Positions 1 through 8,999 of a DNA stretch of 64,000 bases are shown piece by piece. Each line of letters starts with the position of its first letter. Within the stretch, counting starts at the first letter, position 1. The notes under the pieces are model-generated. The model made no database searches and had not been told where the DNA came from. It saw nothing but the letters and a program-made list of their open reading frames with translations. Made by a program: the position numbers and the translations under genes. Source of the DNA: Prosapia bicincta (lineage: Eukaryota; Arthropoda; Insecta; Hemiptera; Cercopidae); NCBI GenBank assembly GCA_036971475.1, contig JBAIZL010000006.1:10931656-10995655 (forward strand), in the 5' to 3' direction.

Positions 1-110
1 GTGGATTGACGTCATTGTGTGGATTGACGTCAATGGGCGTGGCTTCATTCCTCTATATATAGGAGCCGAGTTATCTGCGATCTTCACTCGCTCTTCTACT
101 GTTGCTGGGT
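1..110 (+). promoter_or_regulatory. Core-promoter-like segment with two CRE motifs, TATA box and initiator
   Basis: Two exact TGACGTCA palindromes (CRE/ATF sites) lie at 7-14 and 25-32. A TATATATAG box follows at 54-62 and a TCACT initiator-like motif at 84-88, about 30 bases downstream, which is normal TATA-to-start spacing. The block is GC-richer than its surroundings and ends in an (AT)n tract at 211. It could be a host promoter or the promoter of a retroelement end; its left part is cut by the window edge. No convincing coding start follows before the AT tract. Confidence 0.35.
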
Positions 111-206
111 TCACCTCGTCAATGCTGGATGAGATTCTAGCGAAACGTCGGAACTGCGAATTTATGGACTGCAGAATGAACGGATGTACTCCAGATAGTA
201 ACTATT

Positions 207-210
<4 letters not shown>

Positions 211-272
<62 letters not shown>
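211..272. repeat. (AT)n microsatellite
   Basis: About 62 bases of perfect AT dinucleotide. Positions 273-573 that follow are AT-rich, contain no recognisable gene and end in a T-rich tract and AG that serve as the acceptor of the next exon. Confidence 0.95.
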
Positions 273-274
<2 letters not shown>

Positions 275-573
275 TTAAACATGCATATATTTTTTTTACT
301 CAGAGCAAACCATTCAACTCAATTCTAAAATTATCTATGAAAATAATTTGTTTTCTTCGTGTTTAATTGCACACTACAAGGAAAATATATATATTATCAG
401 CAATCTAAGGGCTAAAACATTTTGAATTTCTATAACATGCAAACTTATCCAATCAGAATATTTTTTAAAAATATATTAACATGTTGACATGTTCAGACAA
501 TATCAGCACTAAAATTTGTACAGATTTATTTACTGATTTAAGGTTTTAATATGTAGAAATATTTTTTTTTAAG

Positions 574-755
574 GTTGGCTAAAGAAATACAAAGCCGTGG
601 CTGTTCGTATAGATTGGTTGGTGAGTTCAATTGCTCAGTACGAAGTGTCATCGTTGAACAATTATCTACATGTCCCTCTGGAGAAAGAGGTCCTACTGAG
701 ATTAGGTTTTCCAAATGAACTTACTGTAGAAGAAAATGAAGATGTTCCCAGTTAA
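574..755 (+). CDS. 3'-terminal coding exon of a host gene, BRCT-like C-terminus
   Basis: A T-rich tract ends in AAG at 571-573, a good splice acceptor. From 576 a frame reads WLKKYKAVAVRIDWLVSSIA and runs on without interruption to a TAA at 753-755, about 60 codons; two bases (574-575) complete a codon from an upstream exon outside or earlier in the window. The pattern of a hydrophobic strand, then W-L-V-x-S-I and a later conserved Y resembles the last strand and helix of BRCT phosphopeptide-binding domains, as in DNA-damage adaptor proteins. The acidic tail (TVEENEDVPS) ends the protein. An AATAAA follows about 50 bases later. There is no transposase or RT signature. The gene itself is not recognised, and the BRCT assignment is inference from pattern only. 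Confidence 0.5.
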
Positions 756-804
756 TTCAGTGCAAGTATAAAACATTTTTTGAATGATGAATTCTAATAT
801 CTTA

Positions 805-810
805 AATAAA
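805..810 (+). promoter_or_regulatory. Polyadenylation signal AATAAA
   Basis: AATAAA lies 50 bases after the TAA of the terminal exon at 574-755, a fitting place for its 3' end. AATAAA is common in AT-rich DNA, so support comes from position only. Nothing else is seen in 811-980. Confidence 0.35.
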
Positions 811-978
811 TACAATGAACATGAGCCTATCGAGCAGGACATGTCTTGGTGTAAAAAGTTTTAAATACTTTTATGTAGGTTAAGAATATGATGAAGGTTC
901 TTTTAACAGATATAGATATTTTAGCTAGTATATTATATTAGATTTTGAAGATATTATAATCTTTCTTTGTTTATTTGA

Positions 979-981
<3 letters not shown>

Positions 982-1012
<31 letters not shown>
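982..1012. repeat. (AT)n tract, left border of PLE-type foldback
   Basis: Simple AT repeat directly abutting the foldback unit that follows; a matching tract (1369-1406) sits at the other side. Confidence 0.9.
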
Positions 1013-1015
<3 letters not shown>

Positions 1016-1151
1016 GGTTATTTCTAGTAGAGCTTAAATCTTATTTAGGAATTTTTGGACTAGATAGGAGACTGACGGACTTACCTAATGCCAATAGTCC
1101 AAAGCTGCAATCTCTTGGAAATAAACACATATAAAAAACTTAACACACTAT

Positions 1152-1185
1152 TGAAATATTTCGATCAAAAATGATTATCAGTCAA
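1152..1185 (-). ncRNA. Hammerhead-ribozyme-like motif (family 1, minus arm)
   Basis: On the minus strand TTGA is followed by CTGATAA (core with G8 changed to A), a stem II region ending in GATC, then GAA, the self-complementary ATAT, T and TCAA. TTGA and TCAA pair as a 4-bp stem I. The core change predicts weak or no cleavage. Confidence 0.4.
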
Positions 1186-1226
1186 GAAAGAGAAAAACAA
1201 AAGACTGACTTTTGTTTTTCTCTTTC

Positions 1227-1266
1227 TTGAATGATGAAGATAATTTTTGATCGAAATATTTCAATA
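1227..1266 (+). ncRNA. Hammerhead-ribozyme-like motif (family 1, plus arm)
   Basis: TTGA, then ATGATGA (core with C3 changed to A), one extra A, GAT with a loop and ATC as stem II, GAA, palindromic ATAT, T, TCAA. Stem I is the same 4-bp TTGA/TCAA. The two arms of this foldback carry different single core defects. Confidence 0.4.
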
Positions 1267-1366
1267 GTGTGTTAAGTTTTTTTATATGTGTTTATTTCCA
1301 AGAGATTTTAGCTTTGGACTATTCCCATTAGGTAAGTCTGTCAGTCTCCTATCTAGTCCAATAATT

Positions 1367-1368
<2 letters not shown>

Positions 1369-1406
<38 letters not shown>
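1369..1406. repeat. (TA)n tract
   Basis: Simple TA repeat between the foldback and the next PLE-end fragment. Confidence 0.9.
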
Positions 1407-1408
<2 letters not shown>

Positions 1409-1534
1409 AAGTTATTATTATTACTTGTAAATAATTTTATCCACCACTAAGTGTAATAATTTTACCTTGTGTGATGAGGCACCTTTCGCTCACTTGACCA
1501 TTGTCGAATCACTAATGGACAACATGAAATATCA

Positions 1535-1535
<1 letters not shown>
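1407..1535 (-). mobile_element. PLE terminal-repeat fragment (family C) between AT tracts
   Basis: Shares long stretches, such as ATAATTTTACCTTG and GATGAGGCACCTTTCG, with the ends of the PLE fragments at 55546-55652 and 55998-56148. It is bounded by AT tracts on both sides (1369-1406 and 1536-1573). Its minus strand holds a family C hammerhead-like motif at 1471-1512 with a 5-bp stem I (GTGAT/ATCAC), core TCGACAA, GAA and stem III AGG/CCT. Confidence 0.55.
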
Positions 1536-1573
<38 letters not shown>

Positions 1574-1575
<2 letters not shown>

Positions 1576-1768
1576 ACATTTTTTGACTAGATAGGAGGCT
1601 GACAGACTTACATAGGGGCAATAGTCCAAAACTGCAATCTCTTGGAAATAAATAGACATATATAAAAACGTGGACTATTGCCACTAGGTAAGTCTGTCAG
1701 TTTCCTAACTGCTCCAAAAAGTCCTAAATAAGCTCTAAGCTCTACTAGAACCAACCTTATATGTACAG
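1574..1768. repeat. Rearranged partial copy of the family 1 foldback arm
   Basis: Contains the arm motifs GACTAGATAGGAG, CAATAGTCCAAA, TCTTGGAAATAAA and the inverted GTAAGTCTGTCAGT, in a shortened arrangement. It is a decayed relative of 1013-1368 and ends at the TTAA target of the piggyBac insertion. Confidence 0.6.
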
Positions 1769-1772
1769 TTAA

Positions 1773-3951
1773 CCCTTAGCACTCGGATTTTTTCAACATG
1801 CTATGCTTCCCCACTTGTAATTAAATTGAGACAAATACCTCTCCTGCAAGTTGCATTATTGTTTATGGGAAAATTTGTTTTCTCTTACATTATTTTAATA
1901 AACTAGGCCAATTGTATTTACTAATATAGTATGTGTATGATTTTATTACCTTATTTGTAGTTTTTCAGAGTATGATATCTTTCAAAACAGTCTCCTGGAT
2001 GAAGTCCTGGTTTTCTGCTGCATGTTTTGCAATAAAAAACTGTTTCCCTTCTGCCTCCTTTTATCTTCCTGTTACTGCAAACTCACAATCCTTAGAGTTA
2101 CTTTTATCATTGGAATAAATTAAATGTAGTTTCCCATTCAGTCTTTCTTCCTTGTCAGTAGTTGACGGCCGGCCCCTCTTCCTACACTGCTTATTCCTGG
2201 TATCACCAACGAGTTCCCTCACCAGGTTTTGGCGAAACCATTTTTGTTTAACAGGATTTTCTCCCCTTTCCTTTTTTTTGTTATTATAGATAATAAAACT
2301 GTTTACTACAGCTACATCTAATAGCCAGAAAAACATTTTCCTCCGCCATTTATTTGTCGTCTCGTGAAACTGTAGGGTTCATTATAGTGATCAGCTAAAT
2401 CTACACCACCCATAAACTGGTTATATTTACAAATAGCTGTTGGTTTAGTTACGTTGTTTGTGACACCTGTTTTTTCTTTCCTTTCAATTGTTTGCATGCT
2501 ACTGTCATAAAGTGTACTAATCATTGATACAGTCTTGTTGTCTTTCCAAGTTAGAACCATTGTATTTGAACAATTGTTTACGTAAGCCTTAGACTCTCCT
2601 TTCTTCAGTTTTATAGTCTTTATTACAGCTGGTAGACCTTTTCGGTTTGTGTTAATTGTTCCAGTGCTATGAGCTCCTAAATTTAGTAGTTCTAGACCTA
2701 GTTTATAGCTGGAATAGAACCTATCTGTATAAATATGATAACCTCTTCCGTTTGTGCTCTCAAATAATTTACCTACAAGATGTATAACGATTCTTGATGT
2801 GAAAGCTAAGTCCGGCCTGACTAAGGAATTGGTAGTTTGTGACCCATAGTATGGTTCAAAAACACTTACATAACCAGTAAGGGCTTCAGCAAGAACATAT
2901 ACTCGAATTCCCCATTTTGTGGGTTTCATGGGTTGTACATTTTTGAGATAAACCTCCCTTTGAATCCAACTGTCGACTCATCAACACTGATAGCTTCACC
3001 TGGAGTATAATATTCTCTAAATTTGTCATTTAGAAATGAAACAACATTTTTTATTTTTTGTCCTCTAGTTGTACAATTCACATCAACAGGCGGTGGACAA
3101 CAGTGGAAATTCCAATATATCTGCAAAAATCTTTCTCTTGTGAACACATCTTTGAAAAAAGGGTGATAAACTAACCAATCCTCACAATAATAATCCTGCA
3201 ATTCAGATTTTGGATGCATAGCCATATTCAAAATTACACCAATAAAAGATTTCAATTCAACTAAGGTAATATCAGTCCAAGTTTTCCATATAGATCTATC
3301 TCTTAGTGGGGTTAGTTTAGCTATTTTCTCATTAGCGTATCTATTAGTTTCAGATACAATTTCCTGAAGCAAAATGTTAGAAAAAAATAATTGGAAAAAG
3401 TCTAAAGGATCTTTACAAATATGACTTATATTTCTAGGACCTTGCATTCCTGTATATGGTATCTTATTGAACCCTACAAATAACTCTGAACACAAGTTCC
3501 ACTCGTCAATTCGAGGTATTTCACAATTACCTACTTCTTCTGACACATTCACATCACCGTTATCACTTTCATTGTCACTAACATCACTCCAAGAAGAAAC
3601 TGAACTACATTCTGATAAATCAGGATCAAGTAAAAGATCAGGAATTTCAGAATCACTAATTGCACGTGAAGCCATAGCAAACTACGAGTACACAAATAAC
3701 CTGCAAACTGTAACGTACTTGCAGCTTACAACGTAGCGGAATTTCTGATGACTCACACATTCCTAAACCTTTTCAATGTAGTTCACATTATTGTTAATAG
3801 AATGTAGCACAAAACGGTAAAAGATTAAATGTCATGGGCTTCACCGTTTACGAGTTATAGCCATTTGAAAATTGTGTCGGGTGACCCCCGACATACGAGT
3901 AAAATGCAATATACGCTTGGCGGGGCTCCCCCGACAGTCGAGTGCTAAGGG
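1773..3951 (-). mobile_element. piggyBac-family transposon, complete ends
   Basis: The element starts CCCTTAGCACTCG (1773-1785) and ends with the exact reverse complement CGAGTGCTAAGGG (3939-3951), a 13-bp terminal inverted repeat. Both ends are flanked by TTAA (1769-1772 and 3952-3955), the piggyBac target site that is duplicated on insertion. Length is 2179 bp, typical for the family. It encodes one piggyBac-type transposase on the minus strand, broken by frameshifts. The clean ends and exact TIR imply a fairly recent insertion; the broken gene means movement would need a transposase in trans. Confidence 0.95.
1951..3675 (-). pseudogene. piggyBac transposase, inactivated by three frameshifts
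   Basis: Reading leftward from ATG at 3673-3675, the N-terminal frame encodes an acidic serine-rich start, then the DDE_Tnp_1_7 region ending at a TGA just after MYNP (about 2926). The next frame resumes within a base at KPTKWGIRVYVLAEA, showing a one-base deletion. A second one-base deletion near 2355 shifts the frame after SFTRRQ; the third piece resumes at KMFFWLLDVAVVNSF. A third shift near 2060 precedes a C-terminal cysteine-rich finger (CKTCSRKPGLHPGDCF) ending at TAA 1951-1953. Catalytic aspartates are visible in SVDESTVGFKG, IYTDRFYSS and GGVDLADHYNEP, matching the D, D, D/D pattern of piggyBac. About 570 residues in total, the usual size. Catalytic residues are kept, so the breaks look recent. 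Cut-and-paste function at TTAA follows from the family. Confidence 0.93.
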
Positions 3952-3955
3952 TTAA

Positions 3956-4134
3956 ATGACACTTTCATAAACGAGAATTTTAATTTTATTTTTCAACATA
4001 CATTTGAGTCCAGATGTAGTCATAGAACTATAAGGTACTTTAAAAATTTTGATAATGCTGATACTGCCAATCAGCGAAAAGCTTCAATGTATGAAGAAAA
4101 CTAAAATAAAGATTCTTGTTTCTGAAAGTGTCAT
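3956..4134. mobile_element. TTAA-flanked hairpin MITE, probably piggyBac-related
   Basis: ATGACACTTTCATAAACGAG at the left matches in inverted form a block ending GAAAGTGTCAT at the right. TTAA occurs on both sides (3952-3955 and 4135-4138); the left copy is shared with the right target duplication of the piggyBac element. About 179 bp, non-coding. TTAA targeting suggests mobilisation by a piggyBac-type transposase, but the TIR differs from that of its neighbour. Confidence 0.6.
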
Positions 4135-4184
4135 TTAATTGTGTATATATAAAACCAGAAAACGAAATTCATCCAAGGATTACA

Positions 4185-4185
<1 letters not shown>

Positions 4186-4248
<63 letters not shown>
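4186..4248. repeat. (AT)n microsatellite; spacer to 4820
   Basis: Simple AT tract. Positions 4249-4820 are AT-rich with no gene or repeat that I can support. Confidence 0.9.
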
Positions 4249-4251
<3 letters not shown>

Positions 4252-4822
4252 TTTAACGTATTATCATTTTGAACATGAGAAAACAGCTAAGAGAATCAAA
4301 TGATTACAAAGTAGAAGAAATTGCTGTTTAGTTGCTGAAGATTAGTTCTCTGTTTTAAGAGTAGTTTTTAATCTTTAACCCTTTGATTAGCAACATGTGC
4401 CTGCCCTAATATGGCACCTGGGGGCAACATATTTTTGAAAGAAGTTTACACTTTTATTTTTTTCTAATGTTTGTCTTTATTTTTCTCTAATTTTTTAAAT
4501 TATAGTAATAATTGTTAATATTTTTTTTATTTACCTATTTTCTCTTCTGAATCAAATTTTACCTTACATTTACTTACAATTTCTTTGCTTAAAATTATCT
4601 TTTTTAATACCTATTTATTGTAAAATATCTCACAAACTTCGAAACTATCTGTAAACACATAGAGAACCCATAGACTTTGGACACAAAAGTGACTTTACTC
4701 TGTGTAGTATTTATTTTACAGATAGTTGCAAATATTTAACCTTTGATTTAGCACAGTACACAGTAAAACAAATCGTAAACATACGACAATGCTAATCTGA
4801 GATAAATTGTTGAATGTAAATA

Positions 4823-5675
4823 CAGTAAACTCCCGATTATCCGTGGGCGGATTAACCGGTTTGCGGTTTATCCGGGGTCTGCCATTGTTTTAGAAATATC
4901 CAATTTTTATTCCAATCAGATTCATGTGTTTAAATTTCCAAACGGTGAATTACGACGTAAATACATATAAGGCTTAATAGAAGTTAAGATGAAGGGAATA
5001 GATATATAAATATGTACGTACTAATTTTTACATTGAAAGGGAAGCATCCCGACGCGGGCCAGCGAAATAAAAGGGGCGAGCAGACTACTGTATATAAGAG
5101 ACAATGACAAAATGCTTGGATGCCCGAAAACCTAATGTGTATCATAAGATTGTAAACAAATGTCAGTTAATCTCGGCTATAAATATTCTAGGACGTGACA
5201 TATGCATTATCCATGTCCGTCATATACATTATCGATCTTTATGGCTTTGTGACACAAGTAGACACTGTGCGACAAAATGGTTCTCAAGAAACTTAGATTG
5301 CACATTAAAGCTAAATCAATGCTCACAAAAAAACAGACAAAAGTGACAGATTTTTTTGTTAAAAAGTGAAACTATTATGTGTGAAGGAAATTACATATGT
5401 ACATACATACTCACTTTTGACATATACTTATGTACGTATTGTAAATAGTTAGACATATAAATGTACATGTTATAATCCGTCAAATACATCGACATTTTAA
5501 ATTATTTTCTGTATTTATTTTGTTCTCTGAAGATTATTTGTGAATTGCATTAACCGGGGTCATTATTTGTGTAACTTATGGTATAATAATCGATTATCGA
5601 TCGGGGATTATCCGGGGAATTCGTTATCCAGCGTTGCGAGGCTACCCTATTCCACGGATAATCGGGAGTTTACTG
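4823..5675 (+). mobile_element. pogo/Tigger-like DNA transposon remnant
   Basis: Left end CAGTAAACTCCCGATTATCC and right end GGATAATCGGGAGTTTACTG are perfect inverted repeats (about 24 bp with the next bases), flanked by TA (4821-4822 and 5676-5677), the Tc1/mariner-superfamily target. The CAGTA start with a GATTATCCG core is characteristic of pogo/Tigger ends. At 853 bp it is too short for an autonomous copy; only a transposase tail remains. A subterminal inverted copy of the sequence around GGATTAACCGG also occurs near the right end. Confidence 0.88.
5271..5369 (+). pseudogene. C-terminal tail of a pogo/Tigger-type transposase
   Basis: A frame ending at TGA 5367-5369 reads a basic stretch and closes with KKQTKVTDFFVKK. 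A lysine-rich tail ending in DFF plus lysines is typical of transposases of this group. The DDE domain and the N-terminal DNA-binding part are missing, so this is a relic left by internal deletion. The other open frame here (from 5104) shows no domain. Confidence 0.5.
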
Positions 5676-5677
5676 TA

Positions 5678-6040
5678 TACGGGAATGCTTCCGCTGGCCA
5701 TTGCACGATTTCACGTACTGGTATGTGAATTCTAATCGAAGGGTTAGTGACTAATTTATTTTTCTTCCCAATATCATATTGCTGTCCTGGTTTTGTAGTA
5801 GAGTAACAACTTGTTATTTATTTTTTAGAATAAAGAAGAAATGGACTCTGTGTCTACATAATCAGATCAAAATAGAAAATTTGGATGTATATGAGAAAAA
5901 TACATCACAAGAATATTCTAAATAAGGTCACAAAGCAAATAATATTTCAAAAAACGGCCAATTGATTGCAACATTATTAAATTAATAACCGTCAGTAAGG
6001 ACCAGGTTTGCTAAATGTTAATTTTAAAGTACTACTTATA
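5678..6040. other. Spacer, nothing recognised
   Basis: AT-rich unique-looking sequence between two pogo/Tigger-like elements; no coding signature or clear repeat seen. Confidence 0.5.
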
Positions 6041-6385
6041 CAGTAGAACTTCATTATAACAGACTCTATTAAACCAAAATAGCCAGGCGCGGTACAGTCT
6101 GCATCTGACTAGCACTGTGGCCTACACAGCTGCTCAAATGGATTATTCTTTCTCTCAAATGGCATTCCTCTAAAAAGGATTCAAAGAACTTCATATAGTG
6201 TAGACATATCAGTGATATTTATAATACTGATTTATCAACAGTTATTTTAAATATACACTCTGCCCTAATCAAAAGGTCAATGTCTTGAAATGTGAATTCT
6301 GTTTCTTATTTACTACAGCCTGAAATACCAATCTATGTACTATGCAACATTACTCAGGCGTAATTTGTTAGTAGTTTAAACAAGT

Positions 6386-6805
6386 AATATAAACAAACAC
6401 TTTTAAAATTAATTCTTACTTAGGTCAATGGAAACAAATTTATTTTAGTTAATATAATAAATAATTATAATTAATATGAAGTAACATAACATATGTGCTA
6501 AAACAGCAGATCAACCACGTAACCTGTAACATAAAATCAGTTGTTTTATGTAATCATATGTTATCACTTATAATAAGCCAGATGGAAAGAAATAACTATA
6601 TTGCATACATTGCCCCTTTTGTGAAAAGTTTCTTGCCTCATATACAACTAAAATTAATTCATTAAACTTAATGAATGCGTTAATATTTGAAAAAGTGTAT
6701 CCCCATCAAGTGTCATCCACTATAAGTTTAAAGTAATGTATTTGGACTTGAGTGCACGAATAAAAAATATTGTATCAACGATTGTACAATTTGAACGATA
6801 TAAAC
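6386..6805 (+). repeat. Dispersed repeat family R, full-length-like copy
   Basis: About 420 bp. Diagnostic order: TAATATAAACAAA, CAATTCTTACTTAGGTCAA, a near-palindromic AAAATCAG-TTGTTTTAT core beside CATATGTTATCA, CATCAAGTGTCATCCACTA, TATTTGGACTTGAGTG and a GAAC end. Other copies are at 23895, 27365, 35068, 38770 and 56885, with partial ones at 43010, 46670, 48200 and 48780. Non-coding; class unknown. Confidence 0.7.
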
Positions 6806-6951
6806 ACTACTATTATAGCATCTTTGAGAACTGTTATCGGGGAAAATAACACAGTTACTATATAACCAGTTACGGACATATATGCAATATGGCTGGTAAA
6901 TAAAGCAGCCGAGAACAACATTACTTTCATAGAAAAAGACTGTGATTTAAT

Positions 6952-8025
6952 TAGGGATGGTCAATATTTCAGTCCCGGTGATTTTGTCACTGATACTCGT
7001 TTTTTACTGGCGGTACCAGTGAGAAAATATGGCAAATGCCAGTTCCAGTGATAATGGATCGATCGGAGGCAATACGCATCGTCATTGGTTGGAAAGTTAC
7101 TAATATTTTAACTCGGCTGCCATTGGTTTATTCGTCGCTGTCACTGGATCTATTCTAACTGCTCAGCTCACGGCGCCAATTATCGTGCAGTGTTGTTGAC
7201 GGAAGGGGGAGGAGGTTTTCATTCATCCCTGTTGATGGTGAATTTGCAAAGTGAGATATTTGTCTGGCAAAATTATCGTATAAAACAACTAACACTTCTT
7301 TGAAGTGCTCACATATGGTGAGAAAACACCCGTTATTGAAATTGCAACCAATAACAAACCTTATACCTTCACCATCAAGAGAGATACACCATTTAGAGAT
7401 ATATTCATTTATTATCCATAATCCAATACTAAATTCTGATAATCGTCTGTTATAACCTATGCTGTTATAGTAGGTTATGTTATATTTAAATGATAAATTA
7501 CTAATTTGTTTTGAAATAATTGAAAACGTAAAAAATTGTTTGTGAAATAATAAAACAAACTGTAAATGAACTGGAGATGATTGTTAAAGGTAAACATTTT
7601 TTAAGCCTAAATTAGTACTTTTATTTTTTCAAGCATTAACACGTTAGCTATCGGCCACAATACGGTGTTTTTCCCGAGAATTGCCAAAATCTTTTAAGCC
7701 TATTTTTAAATTATGTGCATGGTTTTTTGTCATACCCAGTACGAAAATAAGATTGTTATCATAATAATATTTACACACATATGCGCGCACGTACATGAAA
7801 ATATATATTATATATATATATCATAACATAACATATGGGTCGGGCATATTGGCCTGACATATTTTTTTAATGACATAAATGATACTTTAAAATACTGCGT
7901 CTCAGAGCTGCCTCAGTATCCCGTGTCACTGGTACTAAAGTCACTGGTTTTTAAGTCACTGATGCAAGCCTGGCACTGTCACTAAAATCACTGATCCGTT
8001 AAAGTCACTAGATCGACTATCCCTA
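6952..8025. mobile_element. Non-autonomous hAT-like element
   Basis: Left end TAGGGATGGTCAATA and right end (read inward on the other strand) TAGGGATAGTCGATC form imperfect TIRs of the TAGGGATG type. Eight-base flanks GATTTAAT (6944-6951) and GATTTAAC (8026-8033) differ at one base, fitting the hAT 8-bp target duplication. The inside is rich in repeated GTCACTG/CAGTGAC words near both ends. No transposase remains in 1074 bp. Confidence 0.8.
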
Positions 8026-8375
8026 GATTTAACTGAAAGGTACTGGGCGTAATGGGTTTTTCAGTGAATGGAGTTAAGGTGAGACATTAAAGGATTTATT
8101 GTCGACATCTCACAGAAATCAAGATTGTACTTCATGATGAAAAAAACCTCAAAATTTGGTCAACCTCAATCTAAAGACTCCGATGTAAAAATAAATCTTA
8201 GCACTGTCATTGAAATTTTAGTAACGGTAGCTTCAGTGAATGGCAACTGATCTTTAAAATCCTCTGTATATAAAACTTACACATGATAATCTCTAACTAT
8301 TTGGCTTTATAATGGACTTTCATTAAAACAGGTAACCCTCAGCCCTGATTAGTCTGTTATAATGAGGTTTTAATA

Positions 8376-8883
8376 TACTTCTTTTAAATGTTAAATTATA
8401 GTATGGATTATATGTATAATGTTTAATATTTAGGCTATTAAGGCAACAAAACAAGTGTTTCTTTTCTGATTTTTCAAACATCATTTGATAGATTGATTCT
8501 TCCTATAAACACTGCCAAAGAACAGGTATCATTATACCAATCACAGGTATCATTATACCAATATATTTTTAGTTTTTAAAAAATATGTGTTAACTTTCAC
8601 TGTATGTTTTTTTAAAATGTTTATTGTGTTTATTTATTTTATCATTAAAGATAAATAAAATTAGACAACTTTCTTAAATTATTTTTGTTACCAAAATGAC
8701 TAAAAATACTTAAAACTAATTGTTTTCCCACTAACCCTTAACAAGTAATTGTTTAGTAAAAACAGTAATTGTCAGATGTCAGTAACTTTTCCCATTATTC
8801 AAACTACATACTCCTTAGCAGAAATAAAAAAATTAATTAAATATCTAAGATAATTATATATAATGATTTTAAAAATACTATTA
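8376..8883. other. AT-rich spacer with a short tandem duplication
   Basis: GGTATCATTATACCAAT is repeated in tandem around 8526-8563. No gene seen. Confidence 0.5.
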
Positions 8884-8999
8884 TACGAGGGGTATTTTTA
8901 AAGTAAGGGCCGTTTGAAAATTTAAAAAAAAAACAAAAAGAAATTTGCAAAAACTAATTTTATTTTTGGAATCTACATACTTTTATCTATTCATACATA

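Larger units (their letters stand above)
1013..1368. mobile_element. Foldback (inverted-repeat) unit between two AT tracts, PLE-end type
   Basis: The sequence from about 1050 to 1200 is repeated in reverse complement from about 1203 to 1362, with near-identical arms containing blocks such as CTTGGAAATAAACACATATA and AACACACTATTGAAATATTT. The arms are separated by only a few bases, so the RNA or single strand would form one long hairpin. Each arm contains a hammerhead-like core. A partial copy of the outer arm recurs at 1574-1735. No protein is encoded. The layout matches the inverted pseudo-LTR ends seen beside PLE coding fragments later in the window; assignment to PLE is inference from that similarity. 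Confidence 0.6.
6041..8373. mobile_element. pogo-like element carrying later insertions
   Basis: Left end CAGTAGAACTTCATTATAAC, preceded by TA, corresponds in reverse complement to GTCTGTTATAATGAGGTTTT at 8352-8371. The right tip is worn (AATA where TACTG is expected), so the right border is approximate. Between the ends lie a dispersed-repeat copy (6386-6805) and a hAT element (6952-8025), so the original element was roughly 0.85 kb. No transposase is recognisable. Confidence 0.6.

Noticed and set aside
121..160. CTGGATGAGATTCTAGCGAAACGTC as another hammerhead
   Set aside because: The core has an inserted G, stem II does not pair convincingly and no stem I partner is adjacent.
5104..5346. 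80-codon frame inside the Tigger-like element as a gene
   Set aside because: Not in the frame of the transposase tail and without recognisable features.
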